64,000 bases of DNA, taken from positions 27,083,457-27,147,456 of the forward strand of contig OW388290.1 of assembly GCA_936450465.1 (NCBI GenBank), given 5' to 3'. Under the pieces are notes generated by a model, which was not told the origin of the DNA, searched no databases, and was given only the letters and a program-made list of their open reading frames with translations. The stretch's first letter is position 1. The number at the start of each line of letters is the position of its first letter. The position numbers and the translations under genes are program-made. Positions 24,913 through 35,199 of this stretch are shown piece by piece. The DNA is from Gibbula magus. Its lineage: Eukaryota > Mollusca > Gastropoda > Trochida > Trochidae.

Positions 24913-27406
24913 TCTCCGGATATGTGCAACATGTTTTTAATTGATTTTCAAAAGTTATTTATGATGCATTATGATACTATACATAAACAAATTAAAGAAA
25001 ATGTGGAAGGAAGTGTTAAAGCAGTAACTGATCTATACCAGACTGCAGCAGATAAATTCAAGAAAGTCTATAACAACTCTGTATCAGTGACTTCCAAACA
25101 GCCCCCCTGGTGAGATATTGAGTTAGAGCTTATCAAGCAAAAGAAATACTCAGCTCTAAGAGCACATAGATCAAGAGGAAAACACATTGACAACTATATC
25201 CATCACAAGAAACTATTTAAATATAAATTTCAACCTAAGAAAGACTTTTATTTTCAAGAACGAAGGAAAATACTCAGTGACTCAAGTAAAGACCCTAAAC
25301 AATTCTGGAGTGTATTGAAATCAAACTCAGTTTCTAGCTCAGATACCAAAAATATTCCTGTGAATGAATGGTATGCTCACTTTAGGAATCTACTACAATG
25401 TGAATCTTTTGAGGATATAACTGACAATATTGAATCACAGCTGAATGATAAATTTTCAGAACATGAAGTATACTCAAGTCTACAAAATATCAAGAGTGGC
25501 AAATCAGCAGGGCCAGATTGGATAGCTGGTGATTTTTTCAAGGCAACCAAACATTATATCACACCACTATTAACTAGTTTGTTCAATAAGCTTTTTGAAG
25601 AGAATATATTTCCTGAGACTTGGGGAAAGAGTATCATCTGCCCCTTGCATAAATCTGGTAATAAACTGGACCCAAATAACTTCAGAGGAATTTCATTGAT
25701 CAACACAATGTGTAAAATCCTTACCTCAATAATCAACAATAGATAACAGCAATGGTGTGAAGATAATAATATAACCTCAGAGTCACAAGCAGGTTTTAGA
25801 CATGGTTATTCAACCACTGATCATATATTTACATTACAAGCTATGGTTATCAAGCATCTATCAAAGAAGAAGGGGATATTTTATTGTCTGTTTATTGACT
25901 TTACCAAAGCCTTTGCCTGCATCAATCATCAAATAGTGTTCAAGAGTCTTATGAGCATAGGTGTGAAGGGGAAATTAATGAAATTTATCATCAAGATGTA
26001 TTCATCCCTGAGTGCATGTGTAAGAACTAATACTGGATTATCATCTTATTTTAACTGTAATGTTGGCACAAGGCAAGGATGTATCTTAAGTCCTCAAATT
26101 GTCATAATGTTTATAGATCAATTATCTCAAATGCTTTAGAATGATGGTGGAAGAGGTAATATATATCTTCACAAATCAATGATGTCTATTCTCTATTGTT
26201 TGATGATGATGTCTCATCTGTATCTGACAGTGCTATGCAACTTCAAAAGAAAATCAATGTTGTCCAAAAGTTTTGTGCACAGACAGGAATGAAGGTGAAT
26301 CTGAATAAGACTAAAATAATGGTATTTCGCAATGGAGGTCCTCTTCGGGACTATGAGAAGTGGTTTTTAAATGAAACACAGATAGAAGTTGTAAAAATGT
26401 ATAGAAACCTGGGTATTGTATTTACTCCAAAGTTATCATGGACAAAAGCAAAATCATGTCTATCATCACAAGCGAGGAAGGCTATATTTTCTATCAATAA
26501 TTATCAAAAGCTCTTTGGATACATCAATCATTATGAACTTTTCAAGATATTTGACTCTATGGTTGCTCCAATACTATGTTACGGTTCAGAAATATGGGGA
26601 ACTAGTTACTGTAAAATTATTGAAAGTGTGCATACAAAATTTTGTAAATCATTTCTGAAAGTTCGTAAAACTACCAACAACAATATGGTTCTTGGAGAGT
26701 GTGGGAGAGTTCCCTCCAATTTCAATATCTCTCCAGATCACTCAAGTACTGGTGCAGACTGATGCACATGCCACGGAATAGACTTCCTTATCAAGCGTAT
26801 CAAATGATGTAAACTTTGGATGATAACGGTAAAACATCGTGGGCTTCTCATATAAGGATGGTATTATTTTAATATGGATTCGGCTTCTTATAGATTTCAC
26901 AAGACATTGGCTGCATTGCAACATTCATGAATTTGTTTAAACAAAGATTTTATGACTGCTTCACTCAGGATTGGCACGCATCACTTCTTTCATCAGACAA
27001 ATGTATAATTTATTATTCACAATTCAAATCATTACTCAGAGTTGAACCATATCTAACCAGTGAATTGCTACTAAACCAGCGGAAAATCATAACTCAGTTT
27101 CGATGCTGTAACTTCAGACTTGCAGTGGAATGTGGTCGACATTCAAACACCCCATATAATGATCGTATCTCCCTCTGTTGTCACTCTGTTGGCCTGAAAT
27201 ACATTGAAGAGGAATTTCATGTGCTTTTAATATGCGATAAATATTCCCAACAAAGAAATGACTGTTTTCCAAATTATCTGACTCAACCACCGACAACTAA
27301 TACTTTCCTTCGATTGATGTCATCAGACAATATCTCAATATTAAAATCCCTGAGTAAATACCTCACACAAGTTCGCCGCATTAGAAACATTCAGATAAAA
27401 CAGTAA
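24913..27406 (+). pseudogene. LINE reverse transcriptase, broken
   Basis: This domain would copy the element RNA into the genome. Visible in order are the N-terminal RT segment with IKSGKSAGPDWIAGDFFK (about 25490-25545), RGISLINTMCKILTSIINNR (25684-25743), then a stop at 25744-25746, QAGFRHGYSTTDHIFTLQA, palm motif A as FIDFTKAF (about 25892-25915), NVGTRQGCILSP (about 26059-26094), a stop at 26137-26139 and a frameshift before motif C. Motif C reads FDDD at 26199-26210 in place of the usual YADD or FADD, so the enzyme would be dead even if the frame were open. After it come GMKVNLNKTKIMVF, APILCYGSEIWGTSY (about 26560-26605) and a C-terminal region (26927-27406) with a histidine/cysteine pattern ending at a stop at 27404-27406. 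The segment 26760-26930 is in yet other frames. Confidence 0.88.
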
Positions 27407-27589
27407 ACTTATCTCAGCATGTATATTTATAAATTATTTTGTAATATGTATGTATTATGGGCCAAAGGCCTAAACTACTGAATAAATATGTCTGTCTGTC
27501 TGTCTGTCTAAAGACACACTTGAAGATTTAACTCATCACTGTTGTTTCCAATAAATTACCTCCCTTTGAAGAGCACATAAAATCTCAAG

Positions 27590-28437
27590 ATGAAAATAGC
27601 TTTTCAGGTCATGACCTCTGTGACCTGATCTTGGGGTCTCAGGATAACGAAATCTGCAATTTAGAAACCCCATTGGCCAAGGAGTATGCCCACACCTTTT
27701 CAGCTCTCCAGACCTTTTGGAACTGGAGAAGAAGTTGGAAATACGTTTTTAAGGATGTGACACCTGTGACCCCATTTGGGGTCATGGGGTCACGAAATCC
27801 ACAATTTAGAATCCCCATTGGCCATGGAGTCTGCATACACCTTTTCAGCTCTCTTGACCTTTTGGAACTGGAGAAGAAGATGAAAATAGGTTTTTAAGGA
27901 TGTGACCCCTATGACCCCATTTGAGGTCAAGGGGGTCACGAAATCTACAATTTAGAATCCCCACTGGCCAAGGAGTCTGCACACAACTTTTCAGCTCTCT
28001 AGACCTTTTGGAACTAGAGAAGAAGATGAAAAAAAGTTTTTAAGGATGTGACCCCCTGTGACCCCATTTGGGGTAACGGGGTCACGAGATCTACAATTTA
28101 GAAATCCCCATTGGCCAAGGAGTTTGCACACAACTTTTCAGCTCTCCAGACCTTTTAGAACTGGAGAAGAAGATGCAAAAAGTTTTTAAGGATGTGACCC
28201 CTGTGACCCCATTTGGGGTAACGGGGTCACGAGATCTAAAATTTAGAATCTCCTTTGGCCAAGGAGTCTGCACACAACTTGTCAGCTCTTTAGACCTTTT
28301 GGAAATGGAGAAGAAGATGAAAATAAGTTTTTAAGGATGTGACCCCTGTGATCGCATTTGTGGTCACGGGGTCACGAAATCTACAATTTAGAATCCCCAT
28401 TGGCCAAGGAGTCTGCACACAACTTTTCAGCTCTCTA
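27590..28437. repeat. Tandem array, about 146 bp unit, nearly 6 copies
   Basis: Landmark ACAATTTAGAATCCCCATTGG or close variants recur near 27650, 27800, 27945, 28093, 28237 and 28383. Each unit has AAGGATGTGACCCC, then a palindrome of the form GTGACCCCATTTGGGGTCA, and TTTTCAGCTCTC. Long frames here are only repeat artefacts. The array ends inside a SINE junction at about 28440. Confidence 0.92.
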
Positions 28438-28477
28438 TTCTATGAAGTCGTTGGGAATGGAGTGTAGAGGAAACTGT

Positions 28478-28718
28478 ACTCACGGCTGCAAGTGTTACGG
28501 CAGGGAGAAAACACGCAACGTCATGTGGCTGTGCATTGCGGTGAAACCCGTGAGTATATACTGGAATTAGCGAACCATTGGTGTTTCTACGCTGAAAATG
28601 AGGGTATCATTGCACCAACAATACATATAGAACAGTTCTCTACTGCAGATAATGTCACTGTGCCCCTGGCGGTATTCTATCCCCGAACCATTGACACTAA
28701 CCACTACCCTAAGGGGTA
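28478..28718 (-). mobile_element. SINE family A, diverged
   Basis: Starts in the body (ACGGCTGCAAGTGTTACGG) and runs through CTCTACTGCAGATAATGTC to a damaged head near 28710. The tail is missing where it meets the tandem array. Confidence 0.8.
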
Positions 28719-28969
28719 TTGTTTTGGCAGTAGAATGTTCACAATGCCCTGTCACCGTCAACCAATTGATATAATCCTTTTATGTCACCAAGTAATGATA
28801 CACAAGCCTATGACGTCATTATACTGATATCATCATAATGCAGAAACATGATGAGGTCACAGTGCTATGTCATCACCATACTGGAAGTCTTATGACAATG
28901 CTGTATTCAGAGATTGATTGATTTTTCATTGAAAATAATAAAGAATGTTGGATGATAAATAGCATCTCA

Positions 28970-29400
28970 AGTCAAGTCAAGTTGGTTTATTCATGTTTTT
29001 AGGCCTTGGGCCATATACATGATTGTACATTTCAACATTAATTTATATGTAACATTTTCACTAATTACAAGTTCAGTAATGATTGCCTTCGATGAAGACT
29101 ATTAGATATATATATTTACATAAATTAAACATTAGTGTATCTTGACAGTCATTTAAATTCAACATATTTGGGTTATTACAAAAAAACACTGGGAAATACT
29201 GCTCTCTTAAGTCATTGTAGTAGTGACATGTACGTAAAACATGACGATCTGCCTTCATTTGCTTTCAAACGTAATAGGCCAGATCTTAATCTTGTATATA
29301 CAATACGATATTTCCTGACAGTGATGGCAAAATGCTTTTGTATTCCTTATATACTCTATATCTTGTGCTACTTTGTAAAATACTATTCCAAGATTGGAAA
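28970..29400 (-). pseudogene. LINE 3' end, truncated copy
   Basis: On the minus strand the 3' end reads GGCCCAAGGCCTAAA, then TGAATAAACC and an (AAGTC)n tail at 28969-28985. This parallels the 3' end of the LINE at 27.5 kb. Upstream (29073-29400) are remnants of the RT C-terminal region (RIVYTRLRSGLLRLKANEGR and HVLRTCHYYNDLREQYFP) in different frames. Confidence 0.75.
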
Positions 29401-29409
29401 AACATATTG

Positions 29410-30337
29410 ATAGCAACATTTTAAAATCTTTGAAGAAATAACATTATATTGCCAACTGATTGGCTAATCCAAACATAACCAAATCTATTATTAAACAGCA
29501 ACATACACGCAATGATGAGACATACCTTGGGTATCCATAATTATCTAGATTAACCAGCATTTCATATTCTTTCTCAGGTATCTCAAAATCATATCTTCTG
29601 ATAACAAATATATCTACACTCGTTGGTAACAGTAAAATATCCTCGGCAAATCTCGTGTTGATGTATTTGATATCAGAAGGCACTTAGGTGATGTTCTCTA
29701 TATATTCAATTGTATGTATAGACATTGGACATTTTACAACTGTGTCGTACAACTACAGAATAATTGAATGGCTAGTTTGACCAGCACTGTGAAGACTAAT
29801 GGGGCTATTGTTGTCAGACGAATCCAGAGAACTGAAAACAAAATGAATCACCCTGCTCCGCAAAGAGTGAAACTCTGTCACTTTAGAATGTGCCTGTCTA
29901 GCTCTGAACAATACGTATTTATCTGTCTGGGTTGACTGACAATCAGGCTTCTTGGGCTTACTTTTAAAATAAATATGTTAATGTATGTTTTAAATGGTAA
30001 TTTATATCTATACGACAAAGCACAATTTTAATAATCGAAACAATATGTAGGGTGATAATATTATGCAAGACTTGCAAGCAAATTTATAATTCAACAGCAA
30101 CATTTCTATTCTCCTACAGAAATGTTTCTTGCATTTCAGATTTCCCTAACAAAAATACAACCCGTTACGAGTGTAAGCCAGAGTGTTTCAACAATGAACT
30201 CCTTTTATTGCATCACATTAAATATTGTTTTATTGGTAAGACAGATTAGTTAAAGACAGCAATGTTAACATGACCTAGGTTATGTTTCACAAATCCTTTC
30301 TGCTGCTTCATCCAATTGTCCTTTAACCTCCATAAAG
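29410..30337. other. No gene recognised
   Basis: AT-rich with short frames. No repeat of the named families and no supported exon were seen. Confidence 0.5.
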
Positions 30338-30609
30338 TGAGGTGAGGTGAGATGAGTTGAGGTTTAACGCCGCTTTTCACTTACACCATGTGACTATGAT
30401 TTGCGGTGAAACCTGCGAGTATCGGCTGGAACTAGCGAACCATGGGTGGAACTACGCTGAAATTCAGTGTAGCATTGCACCCAAACCTTACTGCGTGTAG
30501 AACAGTTCTCTACTGCAGACAAAGTTGCCGTGCCCCTGGCGGGATTCTAACCCCGGACCTCTTGATCCGAAGCCGAACGCGCTTATAACTGCGCTATCTC
30601 ACCCGCCCC
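30338..30609 (-). mobile_element. SINE family A, nearly complete with internal deletion
   Basis: Tail GTGAGGTGAGGTGAGATG at the low end, and head with B box (GATTCTAACCCC, one change) and CGAACGCGC up to GCCCGCCCC at 30609. About 50 bases around the CACGGCTGCTAGTATTATGG segment are deleted. Confidence 0.9.
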
Positions 30610-31153
30610 CAAATGACGTCCGTACAACAATAGCATGACATCATGCAACATCACTCAAGTCAATTGGGTTTTGGTCGGACTCTGGCTGGAGTCAATATGC
30701 TTTTCTGTCGACAGCCACGTGATCGCCTCTCGACCAATCAGATCGCTGGAAAATATGCTGACATAATAAGTGAATTATGACATCCAAGTGTGTATCATAG
30801 AAAACTGAAGGCATATCAATACGCAATTAAAGAGCACTATGCTCCTTTGAGTTTCCCTCCCGGGACTGGTTATATACTAAGTAATGATTTAACTCTGGCA
30901 CTATAACCAGAACACTTGAACATTCCGTTTTCAATGATTCACGGATTCCTATGGGATCCAGTAAACTTGATTGAACTGGGAGAAGTATATAACGACGAGT
31001 TGTACAAATTTGCTTATGAAGCCCGCTGATCAATGCTCGCCATTGCCTTGACGTTTATTTGGAGGCCGATGATGGTTACATTGTAATTCATTGTATATTA
31101 TCAATTCGTCGGAATATAGTTATTAATTGAGCATGGTAACAAAACATACGTAA
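30610..31153. other. Unassigned, weak coding hints
   Basis: Contains CACGTG (30718-30723) and GACCAATCAG, which could be promoter motifs but also occur by chance. A 68-codon minus-strand frame (30827-31033) is open but matches nothing I know. Confidence 0.2.
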
Positions 31154-31261
31154 TTATTCTTCAGTGCTCTCCATCTGTTTGACAGTTAATTTATCATCAA
31201 CTGTATCACACGAGTTCACGAATACGAATTCATTCACGGTTTTTGCTTCAGGTAGCACCAT
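31154..31261 (-). CDS. Candidate terminal exon, unknown protein
   Basis: A minus-strand frame of 35 codons from an ATG at 31261-31259 to a TAA at 31156-31154. The residues (KTVNEFVFVNSCDTVDDKL, then QMESTEE) look protein-like and alternate polar and hydrophobic positions. It lies downstream of another candidate exon on the same strand. The acceptor is weak. Both frames remind me faintly of the beta-strand segments of aerolysin-type pore-forming proteins, but no diagnostic motif is present, so the function is left open. Confidence 0.25.
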   Translation of the reverse strand: MVLPEAKTVNEFVFVNSCDTVDDKLTVKQMESTEE

Positions 31262-31503
31262 AAGTTTAAAGCACTAAAAGTTTACACAATAATAAAACGC
31301 ATTGATAACACATCGGAGTTTTACCAATTTACTTAATTAAAGAACACACTAACATGGTTGACTCAAAGCCAAATGATGAAACGAATAAATCAAGGGGATC
31401 GAGTAATTCACTATCACATCACAATATACGTCCAGACGTGGATTACATCTGGAAACTTTATGTTTCTCCCTGTTGCAGTGGGTAGGAGGAAGTCGACTTA
31501 TAC

Positions 31504-31672
31504 CTGCTTTGTAATGGTTTTTGTTAATGGCACCTTTCCAGTATCATTCACAATTTGATTTGCAAAAGTCACGTTTCCTCTTGAATTAAATTTGTTTCGG
31601 GATATAGATTGCCTAGCAAGTAAGTTCTGCGTCTTTGTAACATTAATGGTGTTCTCAAACTCTCCCGCAATT
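31504..31672 (-). CDS. Candidate internal exon, unknown protein
   Basis: On the minus strand a pyrimidine-rich stretch ends in TAG just before 31672, and the exon runs 169 nt to CAG at 31506-31504 followed by GTATAAGT, a good donor. The frame is open throughout (IAGEFENTINVTKTQNLLAR, then NVTFANQIVNDTGKVPLTKT). Serine, threonine and asparagine alternate with hydrophobic residues, as in beta-strand-rich extracellular or pore-forming proteins. That similarity is only impressionistic. It might belong with the frame at 31154-31261. No start exon was found. Confidence 0.35.
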
Positions 31673-32189
31673 CTAACGTAGAAATAAATACAATATAATT
31701 AACTCATCACAAACTAAGAGATAAGATACCACGTACATGTAGACATAAGATAGCATGCCAGTGTTACTCAGATTGTAAATAACATCAAAGCAGCCTATTG
31801 CAAGTCACTCGAATAGAGACAACATCAGTGAAAATTGGCACATATTTGTGTCTGACATTTGATAAGGAGGAGTGTTACTAATCACAATTTGATCAACACA
31901 AGACAGATTGCTGACAACAAACATCACAGAGGTGAATAACTATCTTATCTTCTCCAGACATTCTTTATTTTTAGTCTTGCCGTTACCGTGAATACTGTTT
32001 TCGGATGAAATTGTGTTTACTTTCTATAAATTCGTCACACACTCATGGTCAAAATGTTCTGATTGGGGCGTTGCGATAAATGATAGCATGCACGAACCCA
32101 CAACCTTGCGCACACTGCATGCCCACAGCCTACACGAGATATGGTCGATGTCAACGAAAATAAGATTATAGGCAAAAGCCCGGTGATCC

Positions 32190-32275
32190 TTATTTGTGCC
32201 ACAGGGTCACTAATACATAATGTTAAGGAGTGTGTGCACAATATTTCAGCTCTCTAGACCCAGAGGTATTCGAGA
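32190..32275. repeat. Isolated degenerate monomer of the 27.6 kb array
   Basis: GCCACAGGGTCACTAATACA, then AAGGAGTGTGTGCACAATATTTCAGCTCTCTAGACC matches the array unit (GGGGTCACGAAATC, AAGGAGTCTGCACACAACTTTTCAGCTCTC). Confidence 0.65.
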
Positions 32276-32576
32276 AGTCAAACAAATGTCATTACAAGAT
32301 GACATATCCCACCTGTCCCACATACTTTGTAAAACACATCTTTGACAGATAATTGCATATTTACTTCTTCAGTTAGTGAGTAATATGCATGCTGAATATC
32401 AGGTATGGTGAAAGGTTTTGCAGTTCTGCTTCTGTTCTGAGTCTAAATCAAACGCGTTTGTATGGAAACGACAAATAGAAATCTGAAAATAATATCAATG
32501 CACAGCTTTAGTTGGTGGGTAATACACATGTAGTTTCAGAAGAATATCATGAACGGTTTTCTGCTCCGGAAACGAA

Positions 32577-33035
32577 ATGAGGTGAGGACAGTTTGGGTTC
32601 AACAGAGTATTTCACTTATATCACGGCTGCTAGTATTAAGGCAGGAAGAAAGCCCGCAACCCTATGTGGCTATACATTGTGGTGGAAGCATGCAACGTCA
32701 TGTGGCTATGCATTGCGATAAAACCTGAGAGCATCGGCTGGAGCTAGCGAACCATTGGTGGTACTACGCTGAAAGTCAGTGTAGCATTGCACCCAAACCT
32801 TATTATGACAGGAAGAAAGCCCGCAACGCGATGTGGCTATGCACTGCGGTGAAACCTGCGAGCGGCGGCTGGAACTAGCGAACCATGGGTGGAATTGCGC
32901 TGAAATTCAGTGTAGCATTGCACCCAAACCTTACTGCGAACTATTCTACTGCAGACAAAGTTGCTGTGCCGCTGGCGGGATTCGAATCCCGGACCTATTG
33001 ATCCGAAGCCGAACGCGCTGACCACTGCACTGATA
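32577..33035 (-). mobile_element. SINE family A with internal duplications
   Basis: A first segment (32577-32810) runs from the tail to CCCAAACCTTA. The sequence then jumps back to TTATGACAGGAAGAAAGCCC (32809) and repeats the body through to the head (B box GATTCGAATCCC near 32977). Inside the first segment CATGTGGCTATGCATTGCG is also duplicated after a diverged version. Confidence 0.9.
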
Positions 33036-33429
33036 TGGAGAGATAACACAGTTATCACACATATCAGGTGGGGGGAAAACTCTGATATCGGCGTATAATA
33101 CGTCAATCGGCGTATAACCATCCGATCTACTTAGAAAACCATACGTCGATCGGCGTATTTTGAATATGTGCCGAATCAAATACGCCATTTAGCATTTGGT
33201 CGATTTTATGCAATTTGTGACTTGAAACCCTCTACTTTTGACTTTGTAGCCAATAAACATTCACACGGTAAGTTCAAAATGTCTTCAAACACGAAATAAC
33301 AACACAAAGACTATCACTTACGAGAACCTGAGCATCGACTTTTCATCGCCTTCCCCTCTCGAAACCGGATGTAGTACTAATCGATAAAAGTGAGTATTTT
33401 TGCGTCACTCAAGTAACTAGAAATATGTG

Positions 33430-34276
33430 CATGTGATGCACTGTGATGTCCCCCGCTCCAACTTTCAATCCAACCTAGTCATATTACCCTTATTTTTCAC
33501 TTATGCTAATCACTAAGTTCGATACTGCATTAATAACGAGAAATAAAAAGTTCAGAATAGCCAAAGTAGCAAAAGGCACCACTCTATCACTAGGTCTAAG
33601 CAAATACAAAGTTTGGTGAAAATATATTGAACGGTTTTGGAAATAGAGGCCGGAAAACGTCCCTACCCCCAATATGCACTAAGTTCAAATTGTTGCCATG
33701 GAAACCAGTAAAAATTAAAAAAAATCAGAATAGCCAAAGTAGCAAAAGGCACCACTCTATCAATAGGTCTAAGCAAATACAAAGTTTGGTGAACAAATAT
33801 TGAACGGTTTTGGAGATAGAGGCCGGAAAAGGTCCCTACCCTCAATATGCACTAAGTTCAAATTGTTTCCATGGATACTAGAAAAAATAAAAGATTCAGA
33901 ATAACCAAAATAGCAAAAGGCACCACTCCACCACTAGGTCTAACCACATACCAAGTTTCGTAAAGAAATGATAAATAGATTTTGAAATAGAGGCCGGAAA
34001 AGGTCCCTACCCCCGATTTGCACTGAGTTCAAATTGTTTCCATGGAAACCAGAAAGAAAAAAAAATTAAGAATAACCAAAATAGCAAAAGGCACCACTCC
34101 ACCACTAGGTCAAACTACATACCAAGTTTCGTGAAAAAATATTGAACGGTTTTTGAGATATGGCCCGGAAAAGAAAGCATTTCGGAATAACGGAATGACG
34201 GAATGACGGAATAACGGAATGACGGACGGGGGCGAAAACATTATGTCTCCCGACAAATTTTTCGGGGGACATAATT
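33430..34276 (+). mobile_element. Pearl-like (Helitron-related) element with tandem core
   Basis: A 5' motif GATGTCCCCCGC (about 33448) is followed by about four copies of a unit of about 172 bp. Landmark AGCAAAAGGCACCACTC occurs near 33570, 33740, 33915 and 34085. After the core comes a microsatellite-like run (ACGGAATGACGG, then ACGGACGGGGGCG at 34195-34235) and a terminal hairpin (ATGTCTCCCGAC with TTCGGGGGACAT, 34243-34270). Tandem core plus ACGG tract plus hairpin is the layout I know for bivalve pearl elements, now seen as non-autonomous Helitron relatives. There is no protein. Confidence 0.75.
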
Positions 34277-34279
34277 AGT

Positions 34280-34756
34280 GTCATAAACCTCTGAAGTATG
34301 GAAGCCCATGATAAATGTTGCCACTATCTTTGTTTGGCTCTGACGTCATAAATGCGATTTCGATGGATAGTTAACTTTCTTATGATTATCGAGGATATTA
34401 TTGTCATGGAAATGTATTAATAACAATATTGCAACGCCTAATTTGTATGGACAATAACAGTAAACAACATGAGACAAGGTTACAGATTGGTTAGAAGTGC
34501 TGAAACCATGCTATATAAGATGGATTGAAACGTGTTTCGTGTTCCAGCTTTATTTCTGCAGGATTTATCTCGTCGGCGAGTTAAATTTTGCATTAATCTG
34601 TGGCCATTTGGTTCTTCCAAATTATTAAACTGAACAATTTTGTTATTAAATAATTCGCCTGTTTCATCAATTCTCTATAAGGAAAATTGATTGTATGGCT
34701 TGAGTTTAGTGACTTAGTTTAGTGCAATATTAAATAAGTTAAAGGTAAGTTAATAT
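34280..34756. other. Unassigned; TATA-like motif
   Basis: TATATAAG at 34511-34518 is a plausible TATA element on the plus strand, but no downstream start exon is apparent. Otherwise nothing recognised. Confidence 0.2.
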
Positions 34757-35045
34757 AGCCCGTGTTCACAGCTTCTCAGTCAATAAGAGATCCCTGATGC
34801 ACGTGGCCTGTGATATTAAGTGCAATACACATAGTACAGATATTATATAGTCTTTATTCTGCCCGTGTTCAGTTTCTCAGTCAATAGGAGATCCCTGTGA
34901 TGCACGTGGCCTGTGATATTAAGTGTAATACACATAGTACATATATTATATAGTCTTTATTCTGCCCGTGTTCAGTTTCTCAGTCAATATGAGATCCCTG
35001 ATGCACGTGGCCTGTGATATTTAGTGCAATATATAAAGTGTAGTT
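34757..35045. repeat. Three tandem copies of a unit of about 104 bp
   Basis: CCCGTGTTC, then TTCTCAGTCAATANGAGATCC and GCACGTGGCCTGTGATATT recur at about 34759, 34861 and 34965 with very few differences, so the triplication is recent. Confidence 0.92.
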
Positions 35046-35199
35046 AATTGTTGTCTGTGATAGTATACTTACTTTGAATCCAAGTCCAATTACTTCATTG
35101 TGATAACATTATTGTGATAAAACCATTGTGATAATTGTAACTGTGATAAACACATTTCTTTTATTGTATAAACATGAATTGTGCTTGTAAGGCCCATAT

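Larger units (their letters stand above)
21404..27512 (+). mobile_element. Non-LTR retrotransposon (LINE), decayed and interrupted
   Basis: Reading order is ORF1-like protein, apurinic-type endonuclease, reverse transcriptase, C-terminal zinc-finger-like region and 3' UTR, all on the plus strand. The 3' end has GGGCCAAAGGCCTAAAC followed by TGAATAAA and a (TGTC)n tail at 27490-27510. Without the 1.53 kb insertion at 23376-24909 it would be about 4.6 kb. The 5' boundary near 21404 is inferred from the end of the SINE. The clade is not assigned; the ORF1 style and the C-terminal finger fit L1/Tx1- or CR1-like groups. Confidence 0.85.

Noticed and set aside
27631..28273. Frames in the 146-bp array
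   Set aside because: Repeat-derived, with periodic peptides on both strands.
33490..33845. Two similar minus-strand frames of 60 codons
   Set aside because: They are the same tandem unit read twice, so a repeat artefact.
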